NCBI RefSeq assembly: GCF_016595215.1 | Contig: NZ_JAENHK010000010.1 | Coordinates: 1,411,390 to 1,475,389 of the forward strand | Origin: Chryseobacterium paridis | GTDB taxonomy: Bacteria > Bacteroidota > Bacteroidia > Flavobacteriales > Weeksellaceae | Length of the DNA: 64,000 bases | Direction of reading: 5' to 3' | Shown here: one piece after another, positions 8,945 through 20,076 of the stretch | Layout of the letters: each line of letters opens with the position of its first letter | How positions within the stretch are numbered: position 1 is the first letter of the stretch | Notes under the pieces: generated by a model | What the model was told of the DNA's origin: nothing | Database searches by the model: none | What the model saw: the letters and a program-made list of their open reading frames with translations, nothing else | Program-made: the position numbers and the translations under genes

Positions 8945-10480
8945 ATGAATAGCCTTGTAAAAGTATTTCTCATTCTGATTCTTTTCCCGAGTGTGATTAC
9001 AGCACAATCACCAAAGAAAAACTATGAATACAATATAGATCTGATCCATATATCGAATAATGAAGTTAGAGTCTCTTTTACTCCACCTAAAAACAGTCTG
9101 AAACAAGGGAAATTTGTCATTCCAAAAATGATCCCTGGAATTTATCAGGCTATGAATTTTGGACAGTACATTTCTGATTTCAGCGCAACCGATAAAAACG
9201 GAAAAAAAATAGCTTCAGAGCGTTTGGATAAAAATAGCTGGAAAGTAAATGACCTTAAGAAGGTGGATAAGATATCATACAAAGTTACTAACGGGTGGAA
9301 CTCTTTACAGCAAAGTACCGATGGTCCCAAATCAGCGGGTAGCCTATTCATAAAAGATTCGGTCTCTGTAATCAATTACAATTCTTTGGTAGGATACTTT
9401 GAAGAATTGAAGGATACTCCTTATGAAATCAATATCAAGAAAAATAAAGACTTTTATGCTTCTTCAGCTTTGGATTATAAAAGAAAAAATGACAGTACAG
9501 ATATTGTCTGGGCAAAAGATTACAGGCAATTAGTTGATTCTCCAGTACTTTATTGTGTTCCCGATACGACGTGGTTAAAGATTGGCACTACCGAAGTACT
9601 TGTATCATTTTATAATAAAAAGGAACGTCATTATTCAAAAAAAATAGCTGATGACATAGAAAATATTCTAAAAAATCAACAAGCTTATCTGGGTGGAAAA
9701 TTGCCCGTAAATAAATATGCTTTTCTTATTTATTTTGAATCCTCAAATGAAAAAGGATCGATAGGTGATGGACTAGAACACTCACGATCAACAGTTTGTT
9801 TATATCGCTCTAAAAGTATGGCCTTTCTACCAGATGCTTTGAACAGGGTTGCATCACACGAATTCTTTCATATTATAACTCCACTCCATATTCATTCGGG
9901 AGACATTCAGCATTATAATTTTTTAAATCCTACCATGTCCAAACACCTTTGGCTTTATGAAGGGATGACAGAATATGCAACCATACACATGCCTATCAAA
10001 CAAAAAATGATCAGCCTGGTAGATTTTGAAAAAAAGCTGGAAGAAAAGATAAAGGGTATGAAGGAGTTTGACAATCATTTACCTTTTACAGAAATAAGTA
10101 AGAATGCCATAGAAAGACAGGATCAATACATGAATTTTTACCAGAAAGGACCATTACTCAGTTTATGTTTAGATATAAGACTGCGTGAACTTTCAGGTGG
10201 AAAAATGGGCACCCAGGATCTAATGCAACGGCTTATGCAAAAATATGGAGAGGATAAATATTTTAACGATGATGATCTATTCGATGAAATTACAAAAATG
10301 ACTTTTCCACAAATCCGTTCATTTTTCAGAGATTATATAGAAGGTACGAAGCCTGTTCCTTTGAAAGAATATCTTTCCAAAGTAGGTTTTGATTATGATG
10401 AAATGACTGGAAAGGTAAGTACATTAGCTAATCCCGATTCAAAACAAATAGCCTTGAGGAAGGCGTGGATCAATCAGTAG
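8945..10480 (+). CDS. M61 family metallopeptidase (glycyl-aminopeptidase-like), secreted
   Basis: A 511-residue zinc peptidase. The N terminus is a signal peptide (MNSLVKVFLILILFPSVITAQ, cleavage near residue 20). The zinc motif HEFFH spans residues 305-309, with the third ligand region WLYEGMTEYA some 45 residues later. The N-terminal beta domain (FTPPKNSLKQGKFVIPKMIPGIYQ) matches M61 proteins. The C-terminal part (GTKPVPLKEYLSKVGFDYDE) is where the family usually bears a PDZ-like segment, here short. Likely periplasmic or surface-exposed; substrate unknown. The serine hydrolase downstream is on the same strand after about 100 bp. Confidence 0.9.
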   Translation: MNSLVKVFLILILFPSVITAQSPKKNYEYNIDLIHISNNEVRVSFTPPKNSLKQGKFVIPKMIPGIYQAMNFGQYISDFSATDKNGKKIASERLDKNSWKVNDLKKVDKISYKVTNGWNSLQQSTDGPKSAGSLFIKDSVSVINYNSLVGYFEELKDTPYEINIKKNKDFYASSALDYKRKNDSTDIVWAKDYRQLVDSPVLYCVPDTTWLKIGTTEVLVSFYNKKERHYSKKIADDIENILKNQQAYLGGKLPVNKYAFLIYFESSNEKGSIGDGLEHSRSTVCLYRSKSMAFLPDALNRVASHEFFHIITPLHIHSGDIQHYNFLNPTMSKHLWLYEGMTEYATIHMPIKQKMISLVDFEKKLEEKIKGMKEFDNHLPFTEISKNAIERQDQYMNFYQKGPLLSLCLDIRLRELSGGKMGTQDLMQRLMQKYGEDKYFNDDDLFDEITKMTFPQIRSFFRDYIEGTKPVPLKEYLSKVGFDYDEMTGKVSTLANPDSKQIALRKAWINQ

Positions 10481-10583
10481 ATTTTAAATATCAACATAGG
10501 ATAGATGTTATTTGCCATATGTTGCGCTCTATAAAAAAATTGCAATTTATTTTCAACAATCACCTTTAATAAAACTGTTTACT

Positions 10584-11657
10584 ATGAAAAATATTCTTGC
10601 CACCCTTCTTTTAATAGCAACAAGTGTGGCTCATGCTCAGATTTCAAATGTGGAAAAAGTAATCGATTCCAGTGTTAAAAATGATAACTTCAACGGAGCT
10701 GTATTAATAGCTCAAAATGGCAAGACCGAATTGCTTACCTATAAAGGGTTATCTAACAGACATTACAATATCAATTTTTCAGACGACACCAAATTTCATA
10801 TTTTTTCCCTAACCAAATCATTTACTGCTGTGCTGATCATGCAGCTTTATGAAAGAGGAAAAATCAATCTGGATGCTCCTATTGCTACTTATTTACCCGA
10901 CTACAAAGGTGAAGCAGCAAAGAAGGCAACTGTAAGAAATCTGCTAACTTATAGCAGTGGAAGATTTAATAAAGATATCAGTACTCCAGAGTTGATTCAT
11001 AAGGCTTATGACAGTACCATCTGGAATCTTGATGATTTTATCAAGACCTTTTTATCTGAAAAACTCATTAATAAGCCAGGTACAAAATTCAGCTACAACA
11101 ATGGAGATTATATCCTGCTTGGGAAAATCATTGAAAATATATATGGTAAATCTTTTGAAGAAGTTTTAAAAGAACAGATTCTAGTACCTCTCAAAATGAA
11201 TAACACAGGCCTTCTTCACCATAATGATATTGTTCAGAATATTGATGATGGATATTCTGAGACAGATTCGGATCCGTTTGCTCTCCACACTCCTACGAAT
11301 ACATACATCGATAATCTGTATACTGCGGGAGGGATGTATTCAAGTCCGAAAGATCTTCTGATTTTTGATCAGGCGGTTTTCAACCATGTATTATTAAAAA
11401 AGGCAACTTTAGACACTATGCTTACTTCTTCAAAGGAGCTTGAAGATACTGCTTTGGGGTTTTGGGTATATCCTAAGCAATTTGGGAATATGACGACATT
11501 ATTCGTAGAACGTCAGGGTGAGGGTTATGGACATAGTGCCAATTGGGTTCATCTACCGGAAAAAAATCTAACGGTGATCATACTATCCAACACTAAGGAT
11601 ATCAAGTATCTGAATAAGATGAGAGAAAGGCTAATAAGTGCCTACTACGGACAATAA
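10584..11657 (+). CDS. Secreted serine hydrolase, beta-lactamase/penicillin-binding-protein-like
   Basis: A class C beta-lactamase-fold hydrolase or DD-peptidase-like esterase. The catalytic SxxK is S75-L-T-K78 (FSLTKSFTA). The second motif YNN occurs in FSYNNGDYILLGKIIE, and the C-terminal GYGHSANW supplies the third region. The open frame extends 24 codons upstream to 10512, but ATG 10584 begins a proper signal peptide (MKNILATLLLIATSVAHAQ), so it is preferred; 357 residues result. Members of this family are often loosely called beta-lactamases; resistance activity should not be assumed. Confidence 0.88.
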   Translation: MKNILATLLLIATSVAHAQISNVEKVIDSSVKNDNFNGAVLIAQNGKTELLTYKGLSNRHYNINFSDDTKFHIFSLTKSFTAVLIMQLYERGKINLDAPIATYLPDYKGEAAKKATVRNLLTYSSGRFNKDISTPELIHKAYDSTIWNLDDFIKTFLSEKLINKPGTKFSYNNGDYILLGKIIENIYGKSFEEVLKEQILVPLKMNNTGLLHHNDIVQNIDDGYSETDSDPFALHTPTNTYIDNLYTAGGMYSSPKDLLIFDQAVFNHVLLKKATLDTMLTSSKELEDTALGFWVYPKQFGNMTTLFVERQGEGYGHSANWVHLPEKNLTVIILSNTKDIKYLNKMRERLISAYYGQ

Positions 11658-11739
11658 TAGAGATAAAATCAATTTTAAGATAAAATGATTCACTGGTTAT
11701 TGATATTTTAATATCTTTAAATTAAAATAATATCTTTAA

Positions 11740-14037
<2,298 letters not shown>

Positions 14038-14062
<25 letters not shown>

Positions 14063-15072
14063 AATTTATTGGCACTGATAATTGTACAGTTACTCCGATC
14101 AACAACGGATTGATTAATACTACTTATTGTGTAGAAAATAATGAAACCCAGGAAAAATATATTTTACAAAAAATCAATACACAGGTATTTAAAAACCCAG
14201 AATTCATCGTCAATAACCATCTGGAAATAAACAAAATCCTTCAGGAGGGCCAATATCATCTCCACATTACACAACCGATTTCGTCCTCTTCAGAGGAATT
14301 TTTAATCAAAGATGGAAATGGAGATTCATGGCGAATGACCAGCTTCATTGATAACAGCATTACCTTTCTTACAGTTCCTTCACCGGAAACAGCTTTTAAG
14401 GCAGCAAAAGCAGTGGGATATTTTCTTAGTATCATTAATACTCAAACTCTTCCAATTATTGAAGATCCTTTACCGGATTTTCTCAATTTTGAAAAGAGAC
14501 TTAGAGACTATAAAATCTCATTAGAAAGTGGATCATCTTCTTTAAAAGAAAATGCAAAAGCTGAAATAGAACTGATGAATCAATTGTTGTGGTTGCCTGA
14601 TGAATGGATCAAAATGCAAAATAATGGCCAACTCCCTAAAAGAATTGTTCATGCTGATGCTAAGATCAGCAATATTCTTTTTGATCAGAATTATGATCCA
14701 ATGGCGATAATTGACTTAGATACGATAATGATTTCCACAATTCTCTATGATTTTGGAACCATGATTCAATCTTACACCAATACTACTAATGAGGATGATG
14801 GAACCGCTCATAATAATTTCAATTCAGAAATTTTCGAATCGGTAAAGGAAGGTTTTTTATTTCATCTTAAGGATCAATTGACTCCTGAAGAGTTTAAAAA
14901 TCTTGATTATGCAGCACAGGTAGCAATCTATATTCAAGGTCTTCGTTTTCTTACCGATTATGTAAATGGAAGCACTTATTACTCTACAACCTATCCGGAG
15001 CATAACCTTGACCGAACGAAGAACCAATTGGAGTTGCTGAAAGGTTTGAGAAGTTATCTGAAGGTTGATTAG
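14038..15072 (+). CDS. Anomeric sugar kinase, N-acetylhexosamine 1-kinase-like (phosphotransferase family)
   Basis: A 344-residue member of the aminoglycoside phosphotransferase/choline kinase fold. The catalytic loop is H205-A-D207-A-K-I-S-N212 (HADAKISNILFD), and the metal-binding segment follows as MAIIDLDTIM. The N-terminal INNGLINTTYCVE and KYILQKIN form the nucleotide loop and lysine. The family includes NahK, which phosphorylates GlcNAc or GalNAc at C1, and AmgK. Position after a GH109 glycosidase and a nucleotidyltransferase, with overlapping frames, favours a sugar 1-kinase over an antibiotic kinase. Cytoplasmic, no signal peptide. Confidence 0.8.
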
Positions 15073-15508
15073 CCCTTTAAGTATTTAGCTTTGAACATCA
15101 ACTTATTGAGTTTAATTATAATAATAGCTTAGATTCCTACGGAATGACAAATATCGTATTTTAGCTCGTATGCGCAAAGTTGTCATTCCGTAGGAATCTA
15201 AACAAAATAAATGTAAAAAAGAATACAGCAAATCTGCGTAATCCGTATGATTCGCGAGAAACTAAGTTGTTTGAAAATTTTGGTTTCTTCTCAAAAAGTT
15301 CTCGATACATTTATCTATTAAACTACGTTCGAAGGATTACATCCTATATTACTAAAAATACTCGAATTCACGGTAAATAAATATTGAAATAGCTCTCGTC
15401 ACTTCGAGTAGATTTTGAAAAAATCGTATCGAGAAGTGACTGAATTTCACTGGCCTTATAAATGAATGTTAAATTCAAAATCTGTTCAATCTGCAAGTAG
15501 TTAATAAC
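15073..15508. other. Intergenic region with repeat remnants
   Basis: No convincing gene is seen in these 436 bases. They hold the perfect 22-bp inverted repeat at 15129-15201. Around 15470-15500 is a fragment (AAATCTGTTCAATCTGCAAG) of the CACAGATT/AATCTGTG-type repeats found again near 18360, 25080 and 25800. A 66-codon open frame at 15180-15380 starts inside the palindromic repeat and has no family-like features. Confidence 0.6.
15129..15201. repeat. Palindromic repeat element, copy 1
   Basis: A 22-bp arm (15129-15150, containing GATTCCTACGGAATGACAA) is perfectly complementary to 15180-15201, with a 29-nt loop. A diverged copy of the whole unit, including the loop word TATGCGCAAAGT, occurs at 18663-18729. 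Structure and dispersal resemble REP or MITE-like elements. Confidence 0.75.
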
Positions 15509-16000
15509 CTACTTCAAAAAGTCCAAAATCTTCACCCATTCTTCTAATTTCTTTTCAAATGAAACGGTATGAAGGGGACTTGTTGAAGGAAGTAAAATAA
15601 CTGGGAGCTTATAATTTTTTCCTAAAACCTTCTGTAAGTTTTTATAGGATTTTCCACCATTAGAGTAAAGCGCTTTAATATTAGGATATCGCTCCAAAAG
15701 TTCTTCAATGTGATTGGCTTCTTCGTTTCTGATCTCTGAATCCAGGCTTCCTTTTCTTTCACAGGTATCGATAACATCCCAAAGAGCAATATGATGTTTC
15801 TTTAAAACACTTACTCTTTCCAAATAATCTTCTGTAAAGTTCTCATTGAGCAAAGTAAAAATGATCTTCCAGAATTTATTCTGTGGATGAGCATAGTATT
15901 GTTGCATTTCTAAAGACTTTACTCCTGGAATAGAACCTAAAATTAAAATTTTAGATTGAGCGTCAATAATAGGAGGAAATGAGGAAATCCGGTTTTGCAT
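15509..16000 (-). CDS. DNA-deoxyinosine glycosylase (uracil-DNA glycosylase superfamily)
   Basis: A 163-residue base-excision repair enzyme expected to remove hypoxanthine (deaminated adenine) from DNA. The signature region ILILGSIPGVKSLEMQQYYAHPQNKFWKI (residues 18-46) is characteristic of this subfamily, with IALWDVIDTCERKGSLDS and a C-terminal LLPSTSPLHT corresponding to the second active-site region. Length is normal. It stands alone with repeat-rich DNA downstream. Cytoplasmic. Confidence 0.88.
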   Translation of the reverse strand: MQNRISSFPPIIDAQSKILILGSIPGVKSLEMQQYYAHPQNKFWKIIFTLLNENFTEDYLERVSVLKKHHIALWDVIDTCERKGSLDSEIRNEEANHIEELLERYPNIKALYSNGGKSYKNLQKVLGKNYKLPVILLPSTSPLHTVSFEKKLEEWVKILDFLK

Positions 16001-16053
16001 GATTCGAATATATAAAATTTGGCTAAAGCCATTTGAATGTTTTATAAATAAAA

Positions 16054-16073
16054 AAACGGGCTAAAGCCCGTTT
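16054..16073 (-). terminator. Intrinsic terminator after the S9 peptidase gene
   Basis: On the minus strand the stem AAACGGGCTTTAGCCCGTTT runs into a T run (plus-strand A run 16050-16056), 17 nt beyond the stop codon at 16090. An extra half-copy GGCTAAAGCC lies at 16021-16030. The arrangement is the same as at 4760-4811. Confidence 0.85.
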
Positions 16074-16089
16074 CTATTGATATTGTATG

Positions 16090-18084
16090 TTATAATGTTT
16101 CTTTCAACCAGTCAAAGAATTCTCTTTGCCACACCAAACCATTTTGAGGATGAAGCACCCAGTGGTTTTCGTTAGGGAAATACACTAATTTTGTTTTCAA
16201 CCCTCTTAATTTCGCAGCTTGGAAAGCTTCCTGACCTTGCTCATAAGGAACGCGGTAATCTATCCCTCCCTGGAAGATCATAATTGGCTTATTCCATTTT
16301 TCAACAAAATTACTAGGGTTAAACTCTGTATATGCCTTTGGAAGCGGTTTTTCCCAAGGAGAACCTAAATCCCAATTCGCAAACCAAAGTTCTTCTGTTG
16401 TCAAGTACCAGGATTTCATATCGAATAATCCGTCATGAGCAATAAACGTTTTGAATCTGTTATCATGAATTCCCGCTAACATAAACACGCTATATCCACC
16501 ATAACTTGCTCCTACAGCCGCTACTCTTTCCCCATCTACATAAGGTAAAGTTTTTGCATAATCGGTAGCTGCAAGATAATCTCTCATGGGTTGTCCACCC
16601 CAATCTTTAGAAATTTCCTCATTCCATTTTGTTCCCCATCCTGGCATCCCTCTACGGTTTGGAGCTACAACGATATATCCGTTGGCTGTCATTAAGGCAA
16701 AATTCCATCTTACACTGAAAAACTGAGTCAATGCAGATTGAGGTCCCCCCTGACAGTATACTAAAGTTGGGTATTTTTTATTAGGATCGAAATTCGGTGG
16801 ATAATGGAACCATACTCCCATTTCTTTTCCATCCGTGGTTTTTACCATTTTTAATTCAGATTTTCCTTGAGCTAATTTTGCGTATGCATCTTTATTAGCT
16901 TCAGTTACCTGCTTTATTTCACCGTTTTTAATGTTTACGGAGAATAGGTCTGTCGCATGATTTATATCTGTTCTACCAACTAACAGAGTGTTTTTATTAT
17001 CTGTGAAAATTTCATTAACATCAAAATCACCTCTTGTGATCTGCTGAACTTTTGCATTTTTAGGATCTAAAGAAAATAATTGCTTTGTTCCTCTGAACGC
17101 TGCCGTAAAATAGATTGCTTTAGAGTCGCCACTCCAGAATACATCTCCTGAAACGCTTTCGTCCCAACCTTTTGTAAGATTCTCCGTTTTTCCAGACTTC
17201 CAGTCCATGATTTTCACATCATTTTTATCTGCCTCATAACCATCTCTTTCCATACTCTGCCATACTAATGATTTACCATCAGGGCTGAATTTAGGATTCA
17301 CATCATATCCTTTATTTGATTCTGTAAGGTTCTTTGTAGCACCAGAAGCCAGATCGTAAGCAAAAATATCTGTATTGGTACTTGTAGAGTATTCTTTCCC
17401 ACTTTTCGGCTTAGTAACATATAAAAGTTGAGAAGAATCGGGGCTCCAAATGAAATCCTCTGTTCCTCCAAATGGTCTCTGTGGAGAATCCCAGGTTTTC
17501 CCTTCCAGTAGATCTTTTGATGATTCTACTTTATCTGAAGTATTGACTACAAACACATGGTTATATTTTCCTTCATTGTAGTAATCCCAGTGTCTGTGGT
17601 TCAAATCAGTGTATACCTGTGCTGTTGTTTTTGGAGTATCATTGTATTTATCTTTCCCCATCAATTTCTCAACTAAAACCTGCTTACTGAAAGCGATCTT
17701 CTTTCCGTCAGGAGAAATTACAATATTATCAACTTCACCAATGGTATAAAATTCTGCCCAGTTTTTACCATTATCTTTAGAAAGGAAAATTTTATCTCCT
17801 TCCTGTGCATAGATCCCATTTTTATCCCATTGAATAAGAGATTTTTTACCTAGATCTAATTTTGAAGACTGATTATTAAGAACATTCAGAAAATAGTTCT
17901 CGTTTTTTGTTTTTTCTGTTTTCAGATCTACTTGTCCTACTTTATAAATAAGAGAAGACTGATCGGGTGAAACGGCCTGTACTCCCACTTTTTTCAAAGT
18001 CCAAAGAATTTCAGGCGTCATTAACTGTTGTGCATTCATTAAAAGTGGGGCTGCTAAAGCCAGCAGGCTATACTTAAGTTTCAT
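16090..18084 (-). CDS. S9 family prolyl-oligopeptidase-type peptidase, secreted
   Basis: A 664-residue serine peptidase of the dipeptidyl/acylaminoacyl peptidase group. It has a signal peptide (MKLKYSLLALAAPLLMNAQQ), then a beta-propeller with repeats such as WSPDSSQLLYVTKP, FSPDGKSLVWQS and WSGDSKAIYFTAA. The C-terminal alpha/beta hydrolase domain carries the catalytic triad S527 (GASYGGYS), D609 (GGIDYRVP) and H641 (NENHWVLHP). All three residues are intact. Probably periplasmic, degrading oligopeptides. TAAATTTG at 18118-18111 (minus) is the likely -7 element. Confidence 0.95.
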   Translation of the reverse strand: MKLKYSLLALAAPLLMNAQQLMTPEILWTLKKVGVQAVSPDQSSLIYKVGQVDLKTEKTKNENYFLNVLNNQSSKLDLGKKSLIQWDKNGIYAQEGDKIFLSKDNGKNWAEFYTIGEVDNIVISPDGKKIAFSKQVLVEKLMGKDKYNDTPKTTAQVYTDLNHRHWDYYNEGKYNHVFVVNTSDKVESSKDLLEGKTWDSPQRPFGGTEDFIWSPDSSQLLYVTKPKSGKEYSTSTNTDIFAYDLASGATKNLTESNKGYDVNPKFSPDGKSLVWQSMERDGYEADKNDVKIMDWKSGKTENLTKGWDESVSGDVFWSGDSKAIYFTAAFRGTKQLFSLDPKNAKVQQITRGDFDVNEIFTDNKNTLLVGRTDINHATDLFSVNIKNGEIKQVTEANKDAYAKLAQGKSELKMVKTTDGKEMGVWFHYPPNFDPNKKYPTLVYCQGGPQSALTQFFSVRWNFALMTANGYIVVAPNRRGMPGWGTKWNEEISKDWGGQPMRDYLAATDYAKTLPYVDGERVAAVGASYGGYSVFMLAGIHDNRFKTFIAHDGLFDMKSWYLTTEELWFANWDLGSPWEKPLPKAYTEFNPSNFVEKWNKPIMIFQGGIDYRVPYEQGQEAFQAAKLRGLKTKLVYFPNENHWVLHPQNGLVWQREFFDWLKETL

Positions 18085-18110
18085 AAATTGCTGTTTAATT
18101 CAAAGATTGC

Positions 18111-18118
18111 CAAATTTA
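18111..18118 (-). promoter_or_regulatory. -7 promoter element of the S9 peptidase gene
   Basis: The minus strand reads TAAATTTG, an exact TAnnTTTG match, 26 nt before the ATG at 18084. Confidence 0.5.
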
Positions 18119-18257
18119 GTACTTATAATAAAAATAAGCGAAGGAATTAACAATTATCTTGTGTTTTGTTAGACGCAGAGGCGCTAAATTTTCTTTATTA
18201 TTTATATGCTTTTAAGGCGCAAGGATTTTTATCTTCGATAAAAATGGTTTGGGTACT

Positions 18258-18350
18258 CTAAAAATCTTTGATTTTTAAGAAACTTAAGTGTACTTTTTAT
18301 ACATCACATATTAAACTTAAAAACAGCTTACGTGTTTAAAGCTTTTGTGG
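18258..18350 (+). repeat. Dispersed ~100-bp repeat, copy 1
   Basis: The unit runs from AAAATCTTTGATTTTT through ACTTAAGTGTACTTTTTATAC and TTAAACTTAAAAACAGCTTA to GTTTAAAGCTTTTGTGG. The same order of words recurs at 18404-18493 and, inverted, at 25838-25942. Confidence 0.65.
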
Positions 18351-18403
18351 TTATTTTGATTCCCACAGATTTCACAAATTACACAGATTCTCTATATTGT
18401 AAA

Positions 18404-18493
18404 ATAAAATCTTTGATTTTTTGAAAATTATGTATTCTTCTTATGTAATATATACTAAACCTAAAGTAGCTTAAGTGTTAAGACTGTTGTGGG
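18404..18493 (+). repeat. Dispersed ~100-bp repeat, copy 2 (diverged)
   Basis: It begins AAAATCTTTGATTTTTTG, continues with a diverged middle (CTAAACCTAAAGTAGCTTAA) and ends at GTTGTGGG. It is joined directly to a GAGATTGCTT repeat at 18496. Confidence 0.55.
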
Positions 18494-18495
18494 TT

Positions 18496-18550
18496 GAGAT
18501 TGCTTTACTTCGACAGGCTCAGTACAAGCATCATTCGTTCGCAATGACAG
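18496..18550. repeat. GTCATTGCGA-type palindromic repeat, copy 1
   Basis: The unit opens GAGATTGCTTTACTTCGACA and closes ATTCGTTCGCAATGACAG. Its ends (GATTGC and GCAATG) are complementary. This resembles the widely distributed intergenic palindrome GTCATTGCGA...GAAGCAATCTC. Another 55-bp copy is at 18906-18960 and a shortened one at 26029-26060. Confidence 0.7.
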
Positions 18551-18662
18551 CGTATATAAAAACTTTTGTGACTTTTGACTACGTCGAACCTTAGGTTTGT
18601 GGTTTAATTTTTTGCTAGCAGATCACATAGATTTGTTATATCCTTTTTACAATTTACTTTGT

Positions 18663-18729
18663 TTAGATCACTGCGGAATGATATGGTGTTTTAGCCTATG
18701 CGCAAAGTTGTCATTCTGTAGGAATCTAG
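18663..18729. repeat. Palindromic repeat element, copy 2 (diverged)
   Basis: Matches the element at 15129-15201. The right half is nearly identical (TATGCGCAAAGTTGTCATTC then GTAGGAATCTA). The left arm is degraded (ACTGCGGAATGA). Confidence 0.65.
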
Positions 18730-18905
18730 ACTATTGCTATCCACACAGTGAATTTAATTTTTTTGATTTTCATATTATCTGTTCTTTTGTACAATACAAT
18801 TTTACACTTCCTTACCTGTTTAAAAGCTTTTATGACCTTAGTGGTTTCATTTTTAACCACAGATAGTTCAGATTTTCACAGATACTTTGATTATTATTAT
18901 GAAAT

Positions 18906-18960
18906 GAGATTGCTTTACTTCGACAGGCTCAGCACAGGCACTATTCGTTCGCAATGACAA
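18906..18960. repeat. GTCATTGCGA-type palindromic repeat, copy 2
   Basis: Starts GAGATTGCTTTACTTCGACA and ends ATTCGTTCGCAATGACAA. It differs from copy 1 at only a few positions in the middle. Confidence 0.7.
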
Positions 18961-18980
18961 AGTCTTTGTTCATATAAAAT

Positions 18981-19008
18981 AAAAATCCGTCAGATTACTT
19001 AACGGATT
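18981..19008 (-). terminator. Intrinsic terminator after the PF04020-type membrane protein gene
   Basis: On the minus strand AATCCGT (19008-19002) pairs with ACGGATT (18990-18984) and is followed by TTTATTTTA. It lies 30 nt past the stop codon at 19038. Confidence 0.7.
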
Positions 19009-19037
19009 GTATTTTGATATTGTATCGTTCTATTGGA

Positions 19038-19382
19038 TTAGTCACCATCTGAGAACATAGAATTAGCCAGAGAGGTAATCAGGGACAGTGCAATACTGAA
19101 AATAAATGCCCACCAGAAGCCATCTACAACCATGCTGTCTATGAAATAATCTGCAAGAAGAATGATCAATGCATTAATTACTAAAGCAAATAATCCTAAG
19201 GTGATGATCGTTAAAGGAAGTCCAAAAAGACTTAAAATAGGTTTTACGAATAAATTTAAAAGTCCCAGAACGATAGCAAAAATAATCGCGGATGAAAAAC
19301 CTTCAAAATGTACTCCTGGTAAAATTTTTGTTAAAAGAAACGCAACAACCGCAGTAATGAGTAAACGGATAATTAAGTTCAT
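19038..19382 (-). CDS. Four-helix membrane protein of the phage-holin-4-like family (PF04020 type)
   Basis: A 114-residue protein made almost wholly of four hydrophobic helices: IIRLLITAVVAFLLTKIL, AIIFAIVLGLLNLFVKPIL, LTIITLGLFALVINALIILL and WWAFIFSIALSLITSLA. The motif LGLLNLFVKPILSLFGLPLTIITLG is typical of the family that databases call phage holin family 4 superfamily IV. Chromosomal members in Bacteroidota are ordinary membrane proteins of unknown role. There is no endolysin or phage gene beside it, so a lysis role is not supported. Confidence 0.85.
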   Translation of the reverse strand: MNLIIRLLITAVVAFLLTKILPGVHFEGFSSAIIFAIVLGLLNLFVKPILSLFGLPLTIITLGLFALVINALIILLADYFIDSMVVDGFWWAFIFSIALSLITSLANSMFSDGD

Positions 19383-19503
19383 ATGTTAATATTTTAATAG
19401 TTTGTATAGGAGTATCAAAACTCATTCCATAGGAGAGCCGCGTGAGTGATTAATAAAAGTCTTTATTCATGGGGATTGCTAAAGTTTCGATTTTCAATTC
19501 AAT

Positions 19504-19544
19504 AAGGGAAAACACCTATTTTTCAAAAATGGGTATTTTCCCTT
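19504..19544. repeat. Long intergenic hairpin
   Basis: AAGGGAAAA (19504-19512) and the following ACCTATTTT pair with AAAATGGGT and TTTTCCCTT up to 19544. This gives about 18 pairs with a single A-C mismatch, one G-T wobble and a 3-nt loop. It sits between two divergent genes (starts at 19382 and 19603). Function unknown; a two-way regulatory site or a terminator-like structure are options. Confidence 0.6.
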
Positions 19545-19602
19545 TGAGTCATTCCTGTTTTATTCCTGAATTTTATTCTCACAACCCCTAAAAATTAAAA
19601 TC

Positions 19603-19854
19603 ATGGACAGCACACACATTAGTAATCTCACCAGAGTAGATGCAGGAAAAGATTCTTCATGGCATATCCACAAAGATCATTTGAAGTATGGTTCAATTCA
19701 AAAAACAAGAGTTGATTTCAGTGGTAGAACCCTTGAAAAAATCATGCAAAAAATTGCTGATAATGCATTTATTAATGCACCCTATCTACAATCTGAGGAT
19801 CAAAACCGATACTATCAGGAATGTCTTAGATGGATTGAAGAGAATTATGATTAA
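19603..19854 (+). CDS. Conserved-looking small protein of unknown function
   Basis: An 83-residue soluble protein, acidic near its C terminus (QSEDQNRYYQECLRWIEENYD). It has no signal peptide, no membrane segment and no recognised motif. A clean intrinsic terminator begins 20 nt after the stop codon, which supports it as a real transcription unit. A long hairpin precedes it at 19504-19544. Overlapping frames in this stretch are shadows. Function cannot be assigned. Confidence 0.65.
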   Translation: MDSTHISNLTRVDAGKDSSWHIHKDHLKYGSIQKTRVDFSGRTLEKIMQKIADNAFINAPYLQSEDQNRYYQECLRWIEENYD

Positions 19855-19874
19855 TCTATTTTTTAAAATGGACA

Positions 19875-19908
19875 AATTGCCTAAGGAATCCTTAGGCAAT
19901 TGTTTTTT
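19875..19908 (+). terminator. Intrinsic terminator after the 83-aa gene
   Basis: A perfect 12-bp stem AATTGCCTAAGG / CCTTAGGCAATT (19875-19901) with an AAT loop is followed by GTTTTTT. Confidence 0.92.
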
Positions 19909-20031
19909 AGTAGTGCTATTAGTGAATATAATAGATGACTGTACTGGAGTAGAAAGGTTTTATAGATTTATCTTGGAGAAATATTGTACTAATTTTTCAA
20001 AAGCTTTACGAAATTCAAAATTGAAAGCAAA

Positions 20032-20056
20032 TATATTTGTCTTTTTTCTAATTTTG
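20032..20056 (+). promoter_or_regulatory. Two candidate -7 elements for the 52-aa gene
   Basis: TATATTTG (20032-20039) and TAATTTTG (20049-20056) both match TAnnTTTG exactly, 38 and 21 nt before the ATG at 20077. No convincing -33 TTG was found for either. Confidence 0.45.
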
Positions 20057-20076
20057 CAATTGCTAATAATCTTACC

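Larger units (their letters stand above)
18119..18980. other. Repeat-rich intergenic region without genes
   Basis: About 860 bp with no supportable gene. It is a patchwork of dispersed repeats: two copies of a roughly 90-bp unit (18258-18350, 18404-18493), two copies of a GAGATTGCTT...GCAATGACA palindromic repeat (18496-18550, 18906-18960), one copy of a palindromic element (18663-18729), and CACAGATT words near 18363 and 18860. Open frames at 18597-18957 lie across these repeats and are rejected. Confidence 0.7.

Noticed and set aside
10512..10583. Longer N terminus of the serine hydrolase
   Set aside because: It would place 24 residues before a well-formed signal peptide starting at 10584.
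15180..15380. 66-codon open frame
   Set aside because: Starts inside the arm of a palindromic repeat and has no supporting promoter or motif.
18597..18957. Two open frames of 89 and 69 codons
   Set aside because: They lie across dispersed intergenic repeats and encode low-complexity Phe/Leu/Tyr-rich sequence without family features.
19038..19382. Holin partner for the M15 endolysin
   Set aside because: The family name is historical; the gene is 35 kb away, monocistronic, and of a type common in non-phage chromosomes.
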